This document shows positions 12,781 to 24,404 of a stretch of 64,000 nt of DNA, in pieces. The stretch comes from Eulemur rufifrons (taxonomy: Eukaryota; Chordata; Mammalia; Primates; Lemuridae), in assembly GCF_041146395.1 (NCBI RefSeq), contig NC_090999.1, positions 73,599,001 to 73,663,000 of the forward strand, read 5' to 3'. The notes under the pieces were generated by a model. The model was given only the letters and a program-made list of their open reading frames with translations. It was not told where the DNA came from and did no database searches. Made by a program: the position numbers and the translations under genes. The number at the start of each line of letters is the position of its first letter. Position 1 is the stretch's first letter.

Positions 12781-13931
12781 CAAACTTGCTCTCGTAGGGC
12801 AATATAATCAAAAATTAGAAAATACCATGGAAACAAATCTAGGTCACCAAACTAGGCTGTGGTCTGGTGTGGTAGCTATATCAAGACAAATATATTTTAA
12901 CCTGGTGTATTTTTGTCAATGGAAAAGATTTAAAAGAAAAAAATGTTAAAATCACAAGGGCAATTAGGAGCCCTATATGTTGCCAAATGAAGCAATATTA
13001 ATTATGTAAAATTATTTTTCCTCATTGAATAGTCTTTATCCTCCTAATAGTAAACAAAAAATAAAACAAGAAATGCATTTTAAAAAAGAGACTTGATGGA
13101 AAAGCAATGATGAAAACTCATATCCTTCAAGTAAAGGAAGAACATTTTCATACAAAAGTCATATTATTTCTGGCATCTATATCTTTTAAAAAAACCTACA
13201 ATATAATTAATTAATTTAATGAAATGGCCAGTTTTGTTTAAACTGAACTTCAATTCACTACATTGAATATGATAAATTCTCAATATTATTTTCTATATAA
13301 AGGATCACATTTATCAATTTTAAATGTCCACTGGCAAACATTTGTAATTTAGGTCTTTGAAAATTAATGCTTACACTTAGGAAATAATGGTTGAGATGAA
13401 AGTTTCTTTCCAATATGTATAACCAACGTATGTTTATATATAACCTATTTTCAGTGTATGTCCAAATCTCCACTCAGAGCTCAGCCACAAACAAACATTA
13501 AACATAGTAAACAAACATTAAAAAAATATATCAGGGTCCTTCTGAAGGCTCTCAGGTTTACACATTTAATAAGACTATCTAACTGGTCTTGTTAATATAT
13601 TATATTGCTACTTTTCATATAATTAACTAATGTTTACATTAATTAAAATGCTTAAATATTGAAAACACACTCCATATAACAATGAACAAACCAGTATTAT
13701 AACACATCTTTTTCATATTCAACATAAGAGAATTTACGAGGATAATTATTGACATAAGGGTTACTACCATATTTGTTCTCTGTTGCTAACTGCCATAGCT
13801 AAGGCTCCTTGGTAACTAAGACCATTTATAGAAACCTATTGCAGAGAGACAAGGATAAAACAACTGGCTCATGCTTACATGCAAATGGTGGTGGGGGAAG
13901 TATCAGGAAAAGCAGTGGCACATGGAACTTT
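12781..13931. other. Unrecognised AT-rich DNA
   Basis: Nothing coding. A small near-tandem pair of 'acaaacattaaa' occurs at 13,491 and 13,511. The 3' part (13,800-13,931) is the left flank of a young L1 insertion. Confidence 0.45.
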
Positions 13932-14146
13932 AAAAAGTAAATGTCATATAGGTGTGCACTCCTCCCCTCCCGATGAGAGTGATGTGCACTGTCTAGGGAA
14001 TGGACACAACTAAAGCTCAGACTCGGGGGGATGGGGAGGCATGGGCAATGTATATAGCCTGATCTTTTGTACCCCCTTAATGAGCTGAAAAACAAACAAA
14101 AAATAAAAATAAAAATAAAAATAAAAAAAAAAAAAGTAAATGTCAT
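13932..14146 (+). mobile_element. Young, severely 5'-truncated L1 with 16-bp TSD
   Basis: Only the last ~183 bp of an L1 3' UTR is present (13,948-14,130). It includes 'tgtgcactgtctagggaatg', 'agctcagactcgggggg', 'cttttgtacccccttaatga' and an A-rich tail built of 'aaaat' units. The flanks carry identical 'aaaaagtaaatgtcat' copies at 13,932-13,947 and 14,131-14,146. The left copy is preceded by 'ttt', consistent with L1 endonuclease cleavage. The body matches the 3' end of the L1 near 38.4-38.56 kb, so both belong to one lineage-specific family. Confidence 0.9.
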
Positions 14147-14655
14147 TAAGCTCTTTAAGAAGCTGCAAACTTGACAGTACAGTTGGCCTGTGGCAAATAT
14201 AGCTCCATCAATCCCATCACTCTTAATAGTAAGCACAGAGAAGTGACCTTATTTGGACATTGTGGTACTAAGAACATAAATAGCTAATTTTTTTATTGAA
14301 GTATAAAAATCTGGAGTAGGAGGGAATGTATTAAACTCTCAAGCGCTTTGAAATTCCATTTAATCTTGATTTTGTGGTGCTACATATTAAGTATTTTAGA
14401 CCGATGAATATTCCATATTTCTAAAATGCAAAAGACAAAGTTGAAGTCTATTGGGAAGACATATTTTAAATTAAAAAGGCATTAAAAATGTAAAAAGAAA
14501 CGTGCTTGAGCCATCATCAATACATTTTCTCAAGTGTCAAAATACATTATAACTATGTCAGCAAATGCAAAGTCAAGCATAGAAAAATATTAATTGAATT
14601 TATGAATTTTAAGAATTTTATACATGCACTTTTTCCAGTCTTAAATATCGACTGT
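14147..14655. other. Unrecognised DNA
   Basis: No family recognised; an 89-codon frame (14,506-14,775) runs into the adjacent LTR and is not convincing. Confidence 0.4.
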
Positions 14656-15032
14656 TGTCTTAGTTTGAGATACTATAACAAATTACCATACATGGGGCGG
14701 CCCGTTAAACATAGAAATTTATTTCTCACAGGTCTGAAGGCTGGAAATCTCAGACCAGGGTGCCAACATAGTTAGGTTATGGTGATGGCTCTCTTCCTGG
14801 TTGGACTGCTGACTTTTCCTTGTGTCCTCGCATAGAGGAGAGCAGAAAGAAGCAAGTTTTTATAAGGGTCCTGATCTCGTTCATGAGAACTCTGCCCTCA
14901 CGACCTCATCTAATTCCAATTACCTTCCAAAGGCCCCACCTCCTAATATCGTCACATTGAGGGTTAAGGTTTCTATTAATACACATGAATTTTGAGAGGA
15001 TGCAAAGAATCAGTCCATAATAACGGTATAAT
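14656..15032 (-). mobile_element. MLT1A/B-type MaLR solo LTR, antisense
   Basis: The plus strand shows the LTR in reverse: 'tgtcttagtttgagatacta', 'tttatttctcacaggtctga', 'ttccaaaggccccacctcct', 'aatatcgtcacattgagggt' and 'cacatgaattttgagaggat'. It ends near 'cagtccataata'. All MLT1 LTR blocks are in order and there is no internal region. Confidence 0.8.
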
Positions 15033-16229
15033 GGCCTCCTGAAGACTCCACAGGATGCTAGGTAAAGATGCTGGAGTATGGTATTAAATACTACATTGAT
15101 TGAAGTAACTACAGAATAAAGGCAGTAGACTGAACATTTCAAATAGAAAGGAACATATATCTAAGAGGTTATTTAAATAGTAGCTAAATGTACATGTTAA
15201 TTTGCCTTACATCTATAGGTTGTATGTGAAAATTTTGAAAGAGCATTTACTTCTAAAGTTTCAAAGTCATTTCTTTCAGAGTAAATTTTAAAAAATATTT
15301 ATTAGATTAAACTATGCATGCATATAATGTAAAAGTTCAAATGGTTCTGTTTGTTATACAAAGTAACAGATATTTCCTTTTTTCCACTACTTTTTTATAT
15401 TCTGAGGTAAGTACTTTTCATTTTTTAGATCATTCCTTTTACACGGATTTGTCTAAATGACTTAATTACATTGCTAATTTGTTTTGTTTATGTTTACTTA
15501 TTGATTTTTAGTATGAAAAATGAGGATGTGGCTCTCATTTCTCCCCCTTGCCTCACACTTCCACAGTATCCTTCCAATCCACTTATCCTTTTACAAATTT
15601 TTATCGTAATTTTGTTTAGACCAAAACTCTTTGTATTCATAGCCAGGTAGTAGAGTATGAGTAGTTTTATTTCCTTCACAACTTTTGCTTTTCCCTAGAA
15701 TTAATAATTTTCCTTCTCTTTTATAGCTTAGTATTCTGCTAGTTACCAATTCAAACATATATTCTCCACATACTGTCTAGAATCAATTCTTGAAATATGG
15801 ATCATATCTAAAATTAAACTCAATTTTTAAACAAAAATCGATTCAAAAACTTTGACCTACTGTGATCTGTATGGTTTGTCTGTAAACCTAATTTGGTCTC
15901 CTGTATTGCCTGTATTATTGATTCAAAATACTTAAAAATCAGCAAATCATATAACAACCAACAGAGCTAGAATGGAGCAATAAATAGATACTAGCTACAA
16001 AATATTGAAATAGCTGTACTTGTATATCATTATTGGTATATGCCAAATCAATATTAGCCCTGTCATTTTATGATTTTCTCTTTCTTGATTTATTTTATGG
16101 GTTTTGGTGGTGTCTATCCTTCAAAGACTTCTTAAAAATGAATAAAAAATATAAAAAAATAATGAAAATTATGAGGCATGTCATTGTTCTGCACTGGATT
16201 CATAATTTTGATACATAACTCTAGATTGG
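15033..16229. other. Mostly unrecognised DNA
   Basis: The part 15,270-15,750 ('aaaagttcaaatggttctg', 'tacaaagtaacagatatttc') hints at an old interspersed repeat I cannot assign. No genes seen. Confidence 0.35.
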
Positions 16230-17308
16230 AAATAATTTTCCTTTTTATTTTTTAGATATATTTCATCCTCATCTTCTGGCTTCCATTGGCTTTTGAGAGA
16301 TGTGAAGCCAGTAATTATTTTCCCTCCATAGAGTCTAGTAACGTCTTCTCTTTTTCCTCATCTTCTAAAATCTCACAATGATGTGATTTAGTAAGAGTTC
16401 ATTTTCATCCAGTGTGTTGAGGACTTATTGTGTTACTCAGTCTAAAAACTTATATTCTAGAATTTTGATAATATTTCTTAAATATTTTTCCCTAGAATTT
16501 GCATTATGCCTTTACAACAAATTGAAGTCTACTTTCAAAAGCATTATATTACTTCATGGTAGCATGACTACTTTATGATAAAAAATATTGCTAATTCCTC
16601 TCTTATTCTCTTGTATCATTGCTGTCATCATTTCCCTTATACATAAGCATATATGAATATATGCATAAGCATACATAATTGAATTTACTGGTGCTATTAT
16701 TACTTTGAACAAAATGTTGTGGTAGATCAATTAAAATAAGAAAAATAAAAATTTTCATTTTACCTTTACTTCTTCATTCTCTCCTGATCTTTTTCTCCCT
16801 TTAAGTAGATCTGAATTTCTGATCTATGTCATTTTTCTTTCTATGAAGAACTTTGAACTTTTCTTGCAAGGCAAGTTTACTAGCAACAAATTCCCTTGAT
16901 TTTTTCTTTATTAAAAGACCATTTCTCCTGCACATTTGAATGATAATTTCACAGTATACAAAATTTTAGGTTGTCCTTTTTTCTCTCTCTCTGATCAATT
17001 TAAATATTTTACTTTATTTCTCTCTTGCTTGCAAGGTTTCTGAGGAGATGTTAGATATAATTCTTTTCTTTGCTCCTCTATATAGATAAAATAGTTTCCT
17101 CTGGCTTCTTTCAAGATTTTTGTCTTTATCTCTGATTTTCTGTAGTTTAAATATGATATATCTAGATGTAGGTTTTTAAAATTTATCCTACACATTGTTC
17201 TGTAAGTTTCTTGGATCTGCGGTTTACTGTCTAACATTAATTTGGTGAGCTCCTCAGACATTATTACTTCTGTTCATTTCTCTTACTTTTCCTTCTTTTC
17301 TTCTATTC

Positions 17309-17590
17309 TTATGTGTATGATGTTACCCTTTTTGTATTTGTCCCACAGTTCTTGGATATTCTGTTCTTTATTTTAGTCTTTTTTTCTCTAAAAAGACTTT
17401 TTTTTCTTCTTTTAGCTTTGAAATTTTCTATTGCCATATCCTTAAGCACAGATTTTTTTTCCTCAGCCATCTGCAGTGAACTAATGAGCCCCTCAAAGAT
17501 ATTTTTCATTTCTGTTACAGTGTTTTTGATATCTAGCATTACTTTTTGGTACTTTCTTAGGATTTCCATTTCTCTGCTTACATTGCCCAT
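17309..17590 (-). pseudogene. L1 ORF1p fragment (coiled coil)
   Basis: A 93-codon minus-strand open frame that is a relic of L1 ORF1p, the RNA-binding, nucleic-acid-chaperone protein of LINE-1. The motif 'VTEMKNIFEGLISSLQMAEE' corresponds to the end of the coiled coil. The following Lys/Arg-rich stretch and 'NRISKNCGTNTKRVTSYT' correspond to the linker and start of the RRM. The full protein is about 330-340 residues; only about a quarter is open here, the C-terminal domain is missing, and the frame starts inside the coiled coil. It is not expected to be functional. Confidence 0.75.
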
Positions 17591-17743
17591 ACGTTCTACA
17601 AGAACAAAAGTTATCTACTTTTGCTATTTAAGTCTTTAACATATTAATCATAGTTTTTTTTTTTTTTTAATTCCCAGTCTTCAGGAATTCAAACTTTCTT
17701 GTTATATTTCATTCTGGTTTTGGTGCTTATTCATTCTCTAAAC

Positions 17744-17802
17744 TGTGTGTGTGTGGGGTGGGGGGGCTGTTTGTTTGTTTTGTTTTGTCTTGTTTTGGTT
17801 TT
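17744..17802. repeat. GT/G/T-rich simple sequence
   Basis: 'gtgtgtgtgtggggtggg' is followed by 'gtttgtttgttttgttttg'; it lies within the antisense L1 5' UTR. Confidence 0.8.
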
Positions 17803-18650
17803 TGGTTTTGCCTTTTAGTAGGTCTTGTAATTTTTTGTTGAAGGGCAGACATGATGTGTTGGGTAAAAGGAACTACTATAAATAGGTCATTAGTAATGTT
17901 TTGGTAAGGTGTGGGGGAAGAGTAAATGTTCTATCATATAATTGGGTCCCAGTCTTTTGGTGAGTCTGTGCCCCTGGGCTGTGAACTTTCCTAGTGCTTC
18001 TCAGTTTTCTCCCTCGTCTCCCTTAGGTGGGACAGGATGGCTGGAGGGGACGAGAGTTGTATGTTTCCCTTCCCTCAGATAGGATAGGCTTTGGTAAAAG
18101 CTCATCAGCTTAGGCTCAGAAAAAATATTTTTTCCCTAGAGCAAGCCTTGTGAAAATGAACAGAATGCTCTGGATTATTTCAAAAAGATTCTTTATACTC
18201 TCTTGCTGCTGAAAATATGATCCCATTTTTTTTCTTATATTTACTGTGAGGACCTAGTAGAGTTCCTGGAGATAAAACTCACAAAAATAAGTTGGGGACC
18301 CCCTACACTTGGTTTCCCCTTGAGGTTTTAACTTTCAGATTTGTTCACATCAAGCCTCCAGCATTTTGTAAATTACAGTTTAGGTTTTCCTATCCTGGCA
18401 CTGCTTGTGGGCTTCTGCTCTGGTAAACTGCGAATTCTTTGTATTTGCTTGTATTTCCAATTGCGGGTAGTAGTTTGCCCTGCCTCACTTCTATGATGGA
18501 TCTTAGGAGAGCTGTTGATTTTTCAATTTCTTCATGTTTGTACTTGTTATTAAGATAAAGCAGTGATTTCTCAGCTTCTTACATGCCAGAGGGAAACTGG
18601 AAGTCCCAAATTGATATTTTGTCTTTTTTCTTGTCACTCTTTTACTACTA

Positions 18651-19615
18651 CATTAGAGGCATTCTTCAAGTTTTTGGTCATTTTGAATGTCTACTTATAT
18701 TTGTGAGTAGGGGCCTAAGTGACTGATTGAGAACTCTTCATATACAGGTGAGGTGGTTTCAACTTTTAGTTTTATGGCTGGATGAAACTCCTTATAGCAA
18801 TATATTTTTATTTTCACATCAGACTGATCCAGCTATAATTTCCAACCCGGAAAAATCCCACTGGTAATATATTGGGAGTCCAGTGTTGAAAGATTTGCTG
18901 GTTTTCAGGATAGTATATGCATACCTTTACTTAATCATCCCCTGCCCCTACTATTGACTTTGTGAAAACCCTGCTCAACTACACTTTTTGTTCTCCAGGC
19001 CATAGTCTCATTTTTTAACCTCCCTAGGAAATGAACATCTGATTACCTTCTAGTCAAAGCTGTTGCCAGGCAGTATAATGGTAAAGAGGAGATGTAGGGA
19101 TCTAATTGTTTTCAATTAGCCTCCTTATTGTGGCCAGCTCTTTATCCCCCACACCCACTGTACTTCATACCTCATGATGTCAGTTCCTCAGGCTTGAGCA
19201 ATTCTGAAATTTAAGTATGATTGATTCTCAGCTTTTATCACCAGTGATTTAAATTTGGTTTTCTCAGGACTGCTAAATCAGGTCTATTAATTAATGTAGC
19301 ACAATTCCATTTTGTATTCTAGCTTCCAAATATTTTGTTCTTATTTCCCTTCTAGCTCTCTTCATCTTTGCAGTTTTGTACCTGTTTCAGAAGGGTTTCT
19401 ATACAGTGAAATTAGCATTCAATCCACATTGCTGTTACTAATATAGAATCAAGATATGGGATCAAATGCATTCCATCCACGAAAAAAAATACTACAAATT
19501 TAACCTTGATAGAGACATTTATTCTAGTAATAACTCATTTTTTCAAAAAAAGAGATAAAGCACCATTATAATTTTAAGACAAATAACATACTTTAAAACA
19601 AAATGACAGTCTACC
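18651..19615. other. Unrecognised DNA between two L1 fragments
   Basis: It may include more of the antisense L1 5' UTR up to about 18,960. From 18,960 to 19,450 the composition is more balanced but I recognise no family or coding frame. Confidence 0.4.
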
Positions 19616-19617
19616 TC

Positions 19618-20886
19618 TTAAAACAATTGAGAGGAAAATTGAAGAGCCATAAGCAGAAGGATGAAACTGGATCCCTGTCTCTCACCATATACAAAAATTA
19701 ATTCAAGATGGATTAATGTCTTAAATGTAAGAAGTGAAACCAGAAAAATTCTAGTAGAAAATCTAAGAAACATTCTTCTGGACATTGGTATAGGCAAAGA
19801 ACTCATGACTAACACCACAAAAGGAAATGCGACAAAAACAAAAATAAGTAAATGTGACAATTAAACTAAAACACTTCTGCACAGCAAAAAAAAAATAATC
19901 AACAAAAGCAATCTAAAGAATGGGAAAACATATTCACAAATTATACATTTCACAAGGGACTAATATTCAGAATCTACAAGAATTCAAACAAATCAGCAAG
20001 AAAAATCTAACAGCGCAATTACAAAGTGGGCAAAAGACATGAACAGACATCTTTCCAAAGAAGATTGACAAATGGCCAACAAACATATGAAAAATGCTCA
20101 ACATTAGTAATCATCAGGAATATGCAAATGAAAACCACAATGAGATATCTCCTTTTCCCAATTAGAATGACCATTATTAAATAGTCAAAAGGCAATATAT
20201 GTTGGCATGGATACAGTGAAAAGGGAATGCTTTTACACTATTGATGGGAACATAAATTAGTACAGCCTTTACAGAGATCAGCATAGGGATTTCTCAAAAA
20301 ACTAAATGTAGATCTATCACTTGATCCAGAAATCCCACTACTGGGCATCTACCCTATGGAAATAAGTAATTACATAAAAAAGATATCTGTAATCATATTT
20401 TTATTGCAGCACAATTCACAATTGTAAAGATACAGAATCAACCTAAGTGCTCATCAAGCAAGGAGTGGGTAAAGAAAACGTGGTATCACACACACACATC
20501 CACCCACACACACCATAGAATACTACTTAGCCATAAAATGAATGAAATGATGTCTTTTGCCTCATCTTGAATGCGACTGGAGGCCATTATCTTAAGTAAA
20601 GTAACACAGTGATGGCAAACCGAAACTGCATGTTCTCACTTATACGTGGGAGCTATGCTCCAGATATTCAAGGGCATACAGAGTGGTACATGGACACTGG
20701 AGACTCAGAAGAAGGGAGGTCAGTAGGTGGGTGAGGGAAGAAAAACTACCTATTAGGTGCAATGTACACTATTCTGGGATGAGTACACTAAATATGCAGA
20801 CATCATCACTATACAATTCATCCATGGGACCAAAAATCACTTGTACCCCTAAATACATCAAACTAAAAAAAGTGAAAAATAAGTAA
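19618..20886 (+). mobile_element. 5'-truncated L1PB/L1MA-like element, ORF2 C-terminus and 3' UTR
   Basis: Sense L1 ORF2 blocks occur in order: 'caccatatacaaaaattaat', 'gacaaatggccaacaaacat', 'aaaaccacaatgagatatct', 'cccactactgggcatctacc' and 'actacttagccataaaatga'. A 3' UTR of the L1PB/L1MA kind follows ('gttctcacttatacgtggga', 'aaatcacttgtacccctaaa'), then a short A-rich end. It is older than the strepsirrhine-type L1 ends elsewhere in the window, judging from its broken frames. No confident TSD found. Confidence 0.85.
19661..19864 (+). pseudogene. L1 ORF2p C-terminal fragment
   Basis: A 67-codon open stretch beginning 'MKLDPCLSPYTKINSRWINV', the recognisable C-terminal region of L1 ORF2p downstream of the reverse transcriptase domain. 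It ends at an in-frame stop after 'KCDN', where the family normally continues. The rest of ORF2 downstream is present as DNA but interrupted, and the EN and RT domains were lost by 5' truncation. Confidence 0.8.
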
Positions 20887-20889
20887 ATA

Positions 20890-21640
20890 AGGCAGTGAAA
20901 AAAAAATGAGAATTGAGGAAACTGCTAGCCAGAGGAAAACTCATAAAGAATGTCAAGAGGAGATTAGCATTTCCTGCTTTGTGTTTCTCAGTATTTCTCT
21001 CTCCACCATCCTAGGACAGAACTCTAGATACTGAGAATCGTATCTTCTAGTTAATCTCAAAGACAAGTATAAGATCTTGCATTCACACTTTCTATTTTTT
21101 TTTTTTTGTGCTTATGAAACCACAAAGTACAATTAGCACATGATATTTAATAGAAATATACTACTCGTGATATATAAAATCAACCTGTGATAGCTTTTAT
21201 CTCAGAATAATTTCATCCCATCTTAGGCAAATAATCCAAAGCTTTAAAACATCTAATTTATTGAAACTTGAAACACCAGTGATTATCACACATGCTAATC
21301 ACCATAGTTGTGGAAAAATAAAGTATGCATTTAATAAATATAGCATAAAATAGAGCTTGACTATCATAGTTTTAGCAGGTAAACCTCTTATTATATGTGC
21401 TAAGTCAACTTGTATTCATCAAAACAGCAAACATATGTTTTTTGGGCAATATTTTAATAGTTCATAATATTATGATTTTATAGTAATTTAGTTAACTTTT
21501 GTAAACTTGTTAAGCCTGAACAGTATTGCTTATCAAATAAATATCATATTTCTTGCTCTGAATGATTTCTATTATTATCTATTAACAAATAGCATGCACA
21601 GTACCTTAAAAGTTACAAATGATTTTAAAATATACTGTTT
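20890..21640. other. Unrecognised AT-rich DNA
   Basis: No gene or repeat recognised; contains short T and A runs only. Confidence 0.45.
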
Positions 21641-21644
21641 CATT

Positions 21645-21765
21645 GATAGACCTAACCTAATCTGTGAAGAAAGAAAAAAATTATTATAATCTCCAATTTA
21701 CAACAGGGAAACTGATATTGAAGAAAGTTAAAATTCTTGCTTAATGTTCCATACAAAAAAAGTGA
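21645..21765 (-). mobile_element. MIR SINE fragment, antisense
   Basis: 'ataatctccaatttacaaca', 'gggaaactgatattgaagaa' and 'aattcttgcttaatg' follow the reverse complement of the MIR core/3' region (the 'ttttacagatgaggaaactg' landmark). Confidence 0.6.
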
Positions 21766-21929
21766 TGTCTTGGCTTCTCATGGCTTTTCATTCCCCTACT
21801 CTGCTTAATATGTAATATATAATAAATTCTCCAGATTTTAATTTAAACTGATTTAAATGAAAAAAAATTATTTAAAGTATTCATGAACTTTTTCTACTGA
21901 ATTATTCCAGAAAAAAAATCTCAATTAAC

Positions 21930-22090
21930 ATAATAATAACATATTCTAGCTAGTATTTCAGTTTAACAGTAGAAGAAATTGAAACACAGAGAAGTTAAGC
22001 AATTTTTCCAAAGTCACACAGTAAGTATGAAGCTATTCTCAGGCAACCAGGCTTCAGTGTCCTCACTATTAAATACTGTAAGAACCTCCT
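21930..22090 (-). mobile_element. MIR SINE, antisense
   Basis: 'gaaattgaaacacagagaag', 'ttaagcaatttttccaaagt', 'cacacagtaagtatgaagc' and 'caaccaggcttcagtgtcct' match the MIR core in reverse complement. Confidence 0.8.
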
Positions 22091-22305
22091 TCTCAGTTGA
22101 ATAAATCTCCTTCCTAGATAAATGACTTTAAAATATTGTAATAAGTGAAAAAATGTGATTTGTGATTCCTTCCATTGAGCACAGTATTATGTGCAGGAAT
22201 GATAGAGATAGAAAGTAAGAATGAACTAAATTGTACAGTATGATTATCAAGCACAGGCTGATATAGGAAAAGTGTTCATGTGGGACTAAGTAAGACTTCA
22301 TGCTT

Positions 22306-22416
22306 AAGATGCAATTGTAGTAATCTCTTTGAAATAGTCTGTAAAATATGATTTAAAAAAAGATGCAATTGTAGTAATCTCTTTGAATAAGATGTTAAAA
22401 TGGATGTGATTTTAAA
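22306..22416. repeat. ~54-bp tandem duplication
   Basis: A 28-bp block starting 'aagatgcaattgtagtaatc' occurs at 22,306-22,333 and again identically at 22,360-22,387. Each copy is followed by a diverged 'gt(t)aaaat..gattt' segment, giving two ~54-bp units in tandem. Confidence 0.9.
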
Positions 22417-23562
22417 ATATTGTATACACATGACAATCAAATGCAACTAAAATAAACCTGAAATATATGTAGCACTAATAAAATTAGCTTTTGCTAGCTT
22501 AAATTTACATTTGTTTTCAAATGTTATTGAGACTATTGGTAACTTTCCTATTACTTTAAAATGACATAAATACTTTATACACATATTTGAAAAGATAAAA
22601 AGAATTACTCTAAACTGAAAGGAAGACTAAAAATAGACACATTTATGAATCATGCAATTGATCATGCTGTACAGTTTCTAATACAATCTTAAGTGAATAT
22701 GGTTTTTCCTTTCCAGATTATTGACTTTCAATTAAATAAAAAAAAAAGAGTAGAATCCAGAATAAAGCAGTTGCAGGTGAACAACTAGAACTTAATTTCT
22801 TCATCTGACTTTTAAGTACATGTATTTAAGATTATTTAATTAAATTTGCTTTGGTGTCACAAATTGGCAAACACATACACTGAGAGCTTAATGGAAATGG
22901 AGTTACCTTCAATAACAGTAATGCAGCTGGAAAAAACTCCCTCTGCAGAAACTCCACGAAGAGCTAACATTAAAGATTTCTTATGACACCTTGGTGTTTG
23001 GAAATCCAAAGCCTAGAAAATGTAAATATTATTTGGAATCACTCAGCATGCATTTGTTGAAGAAGTTTCAACAACTCTTCTGAGAATTAAAATAGCAAGA
23101 CATTTGAGAGTTGCATTTCCTCCTTTGCCTGATAGAACCATTGTGTTTGGCTTGAATATTAGACAGGACCTATATAGCTTTCCTCTGAATATAAGCCTTG
23201 CTATGCCTCTGATAAGCAGAGCAAATTAAATAAGCAACAGAACCTTTTAGAGCAAGGGCTTGTGCTGCATATCCACAAGTGATTTCTAAGAAACAATGAG
23301 ATTCTAAGAAATTAATTTGTGTGAGCTCCCTTTCTCCCATGGGTACCGGATCACTTCCAATGCACAATCAGGTGGTTTGGCATTCGTTTGACTTATGGGA
23401 CTGTCAGGCTTTCTATATCCCCTAGAGAACAGTCACTTAAGCATAGGATTGGATCTGTCATGTTGTTTCCTGAACTTTCACCATTCTGTTTCTTTCTACT
23501 TATGAAAATCTTGTATACACAACATCTGCATGAACTTTCACTCACTCCCACTTCTACCCCTT

Positions 23563-23590
<28 letters not shown>
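23563..23590. repeat. (CA)n microsatellite
   Basis: Fourteen uninterrupted CA units. Confidence 0.95.
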
Positions 23591-23594
<4 letters not shown>

Positions 23595-24188
23595 TACTCA
23601 AGGTCTAACGCAAACATGAGAGCTGTGTAGTAAAACCAGATCTCATTTGGACAGATCTGTACAAGACATCATTTGTAAATTACCAGGATATAAATCATGT
23701 CACACTAGAGTTTTGACATATAAGATCAAGAATACAAGAACAGTACACAATGGCAAACATATAGAATGCTTGAGGGGGTAGTTTTTTAAAAATTGAATTA
23801 CAAATACAAGTCTGGACACAACAAAGAAAGTTGAAGAAGCTTAAGTGACTTAAGATTACTTTAAAAGTAGTCTTTAGATTTTAGAAATTAGAAATAATTG
23901 GAGTTATATTATCTTCCATTATCAATATCCTGAAGAAAGCAGTATCTCTGTTAAAAGTATGTTATCAAGACAAATTAGAAATCACTATAGTAAATATTTA
24001 CAACTTCTTTTTTAAAACAGAAAAATTTTAGTGTTCTGATTAAGATACTACTTTTTCCTCTCACTACCCTTTTTGTTAATAGGTTTATAGTCAAGTCAAA
24101 GTTCAATTTAAAAAAATTATAGGCCATTTATTTACCAATTTTATGTTAATTTTCTGTTCAATTAGTTCTAATTTTCATTTTCTTGCAG

Positions 24189-24404
24189 CTAATTCATAAC
24201 TCTTGACTAAGAACTTTCAATCTGAAAACACACCAACGTTTAATACAATAGTTTGCACATATTCAGTTAATGGCTACATTGATTATGACTATTTTTTGCT
24301 TAAGTCTATAAACTGTATCAAGCTGCCTCTGGAGTTAGGATGGAAGCTACTAATCTACCACACGTTGAGTTTATCTTCTTTGGAATCTTCAGAAGATGAT
24401 TCAG
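24189..24404 (+). other. Candidate cryptic or non-coding exon
   Basis: A strong acceptor-like sequence 'ttttcattttcttgcag' ends at 24,188, and a donor-like 'tcag|gtaaaagt' follows 24,404, framing a 216-bp segment. All three frames meet a stop near the 5' edge, so it cannot be a wholly coding internal exon. It could be a UTR or lncRNA exon. Matches of this quality also arise by chance in 64 kb, and no promoter or poly(A) context supports transcription. Confidence 0.2.

Larger units (their letters stand above)
16230..18650 (-). mobile_element. Antisense 5' half of an old L1M (5' UTR and ORF1)
   Basis: Read on the minus strand, this runs from an L1M 5' UTR into ORF1 and the DNA just past it. 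The 5' UTR signature, seen on the plus strand, is 'gccttttagtaggtcttgta' with 'gggcagacatgatgtgttgg' and 'ggtaaaaggaactactataa'. The ORF1 region includes 'aatatgatatatctagatgt' and 'tttgtcccacagttcttgga'. A second ORF1-like stretch at 16,230-16,500 ('tggcttccattggcttttg') may be a partial duplicate or another copy. Numerous lesions; no intact ORF. Confidence 0.75.

Noticed and set aside
13826..14236. 136-codon antisense frame
   Set aside because: It is read across the reverse complement of a young L1 3' UTR and its A-rich tail (poly-Phe/Ile), so it is a by-product of the insertion.
17313..17639. 108-codon plus-strand frame
   Set aside because: It is the antisense shadow of the L1 ORF1 relic on the minus strand.
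16230..20886. One full-length L1
   Set aside because: The 5' part is on the minus strand and the 3' part on the plus strand, about 1 kb apart, with different apparent ages; they are separate elements.
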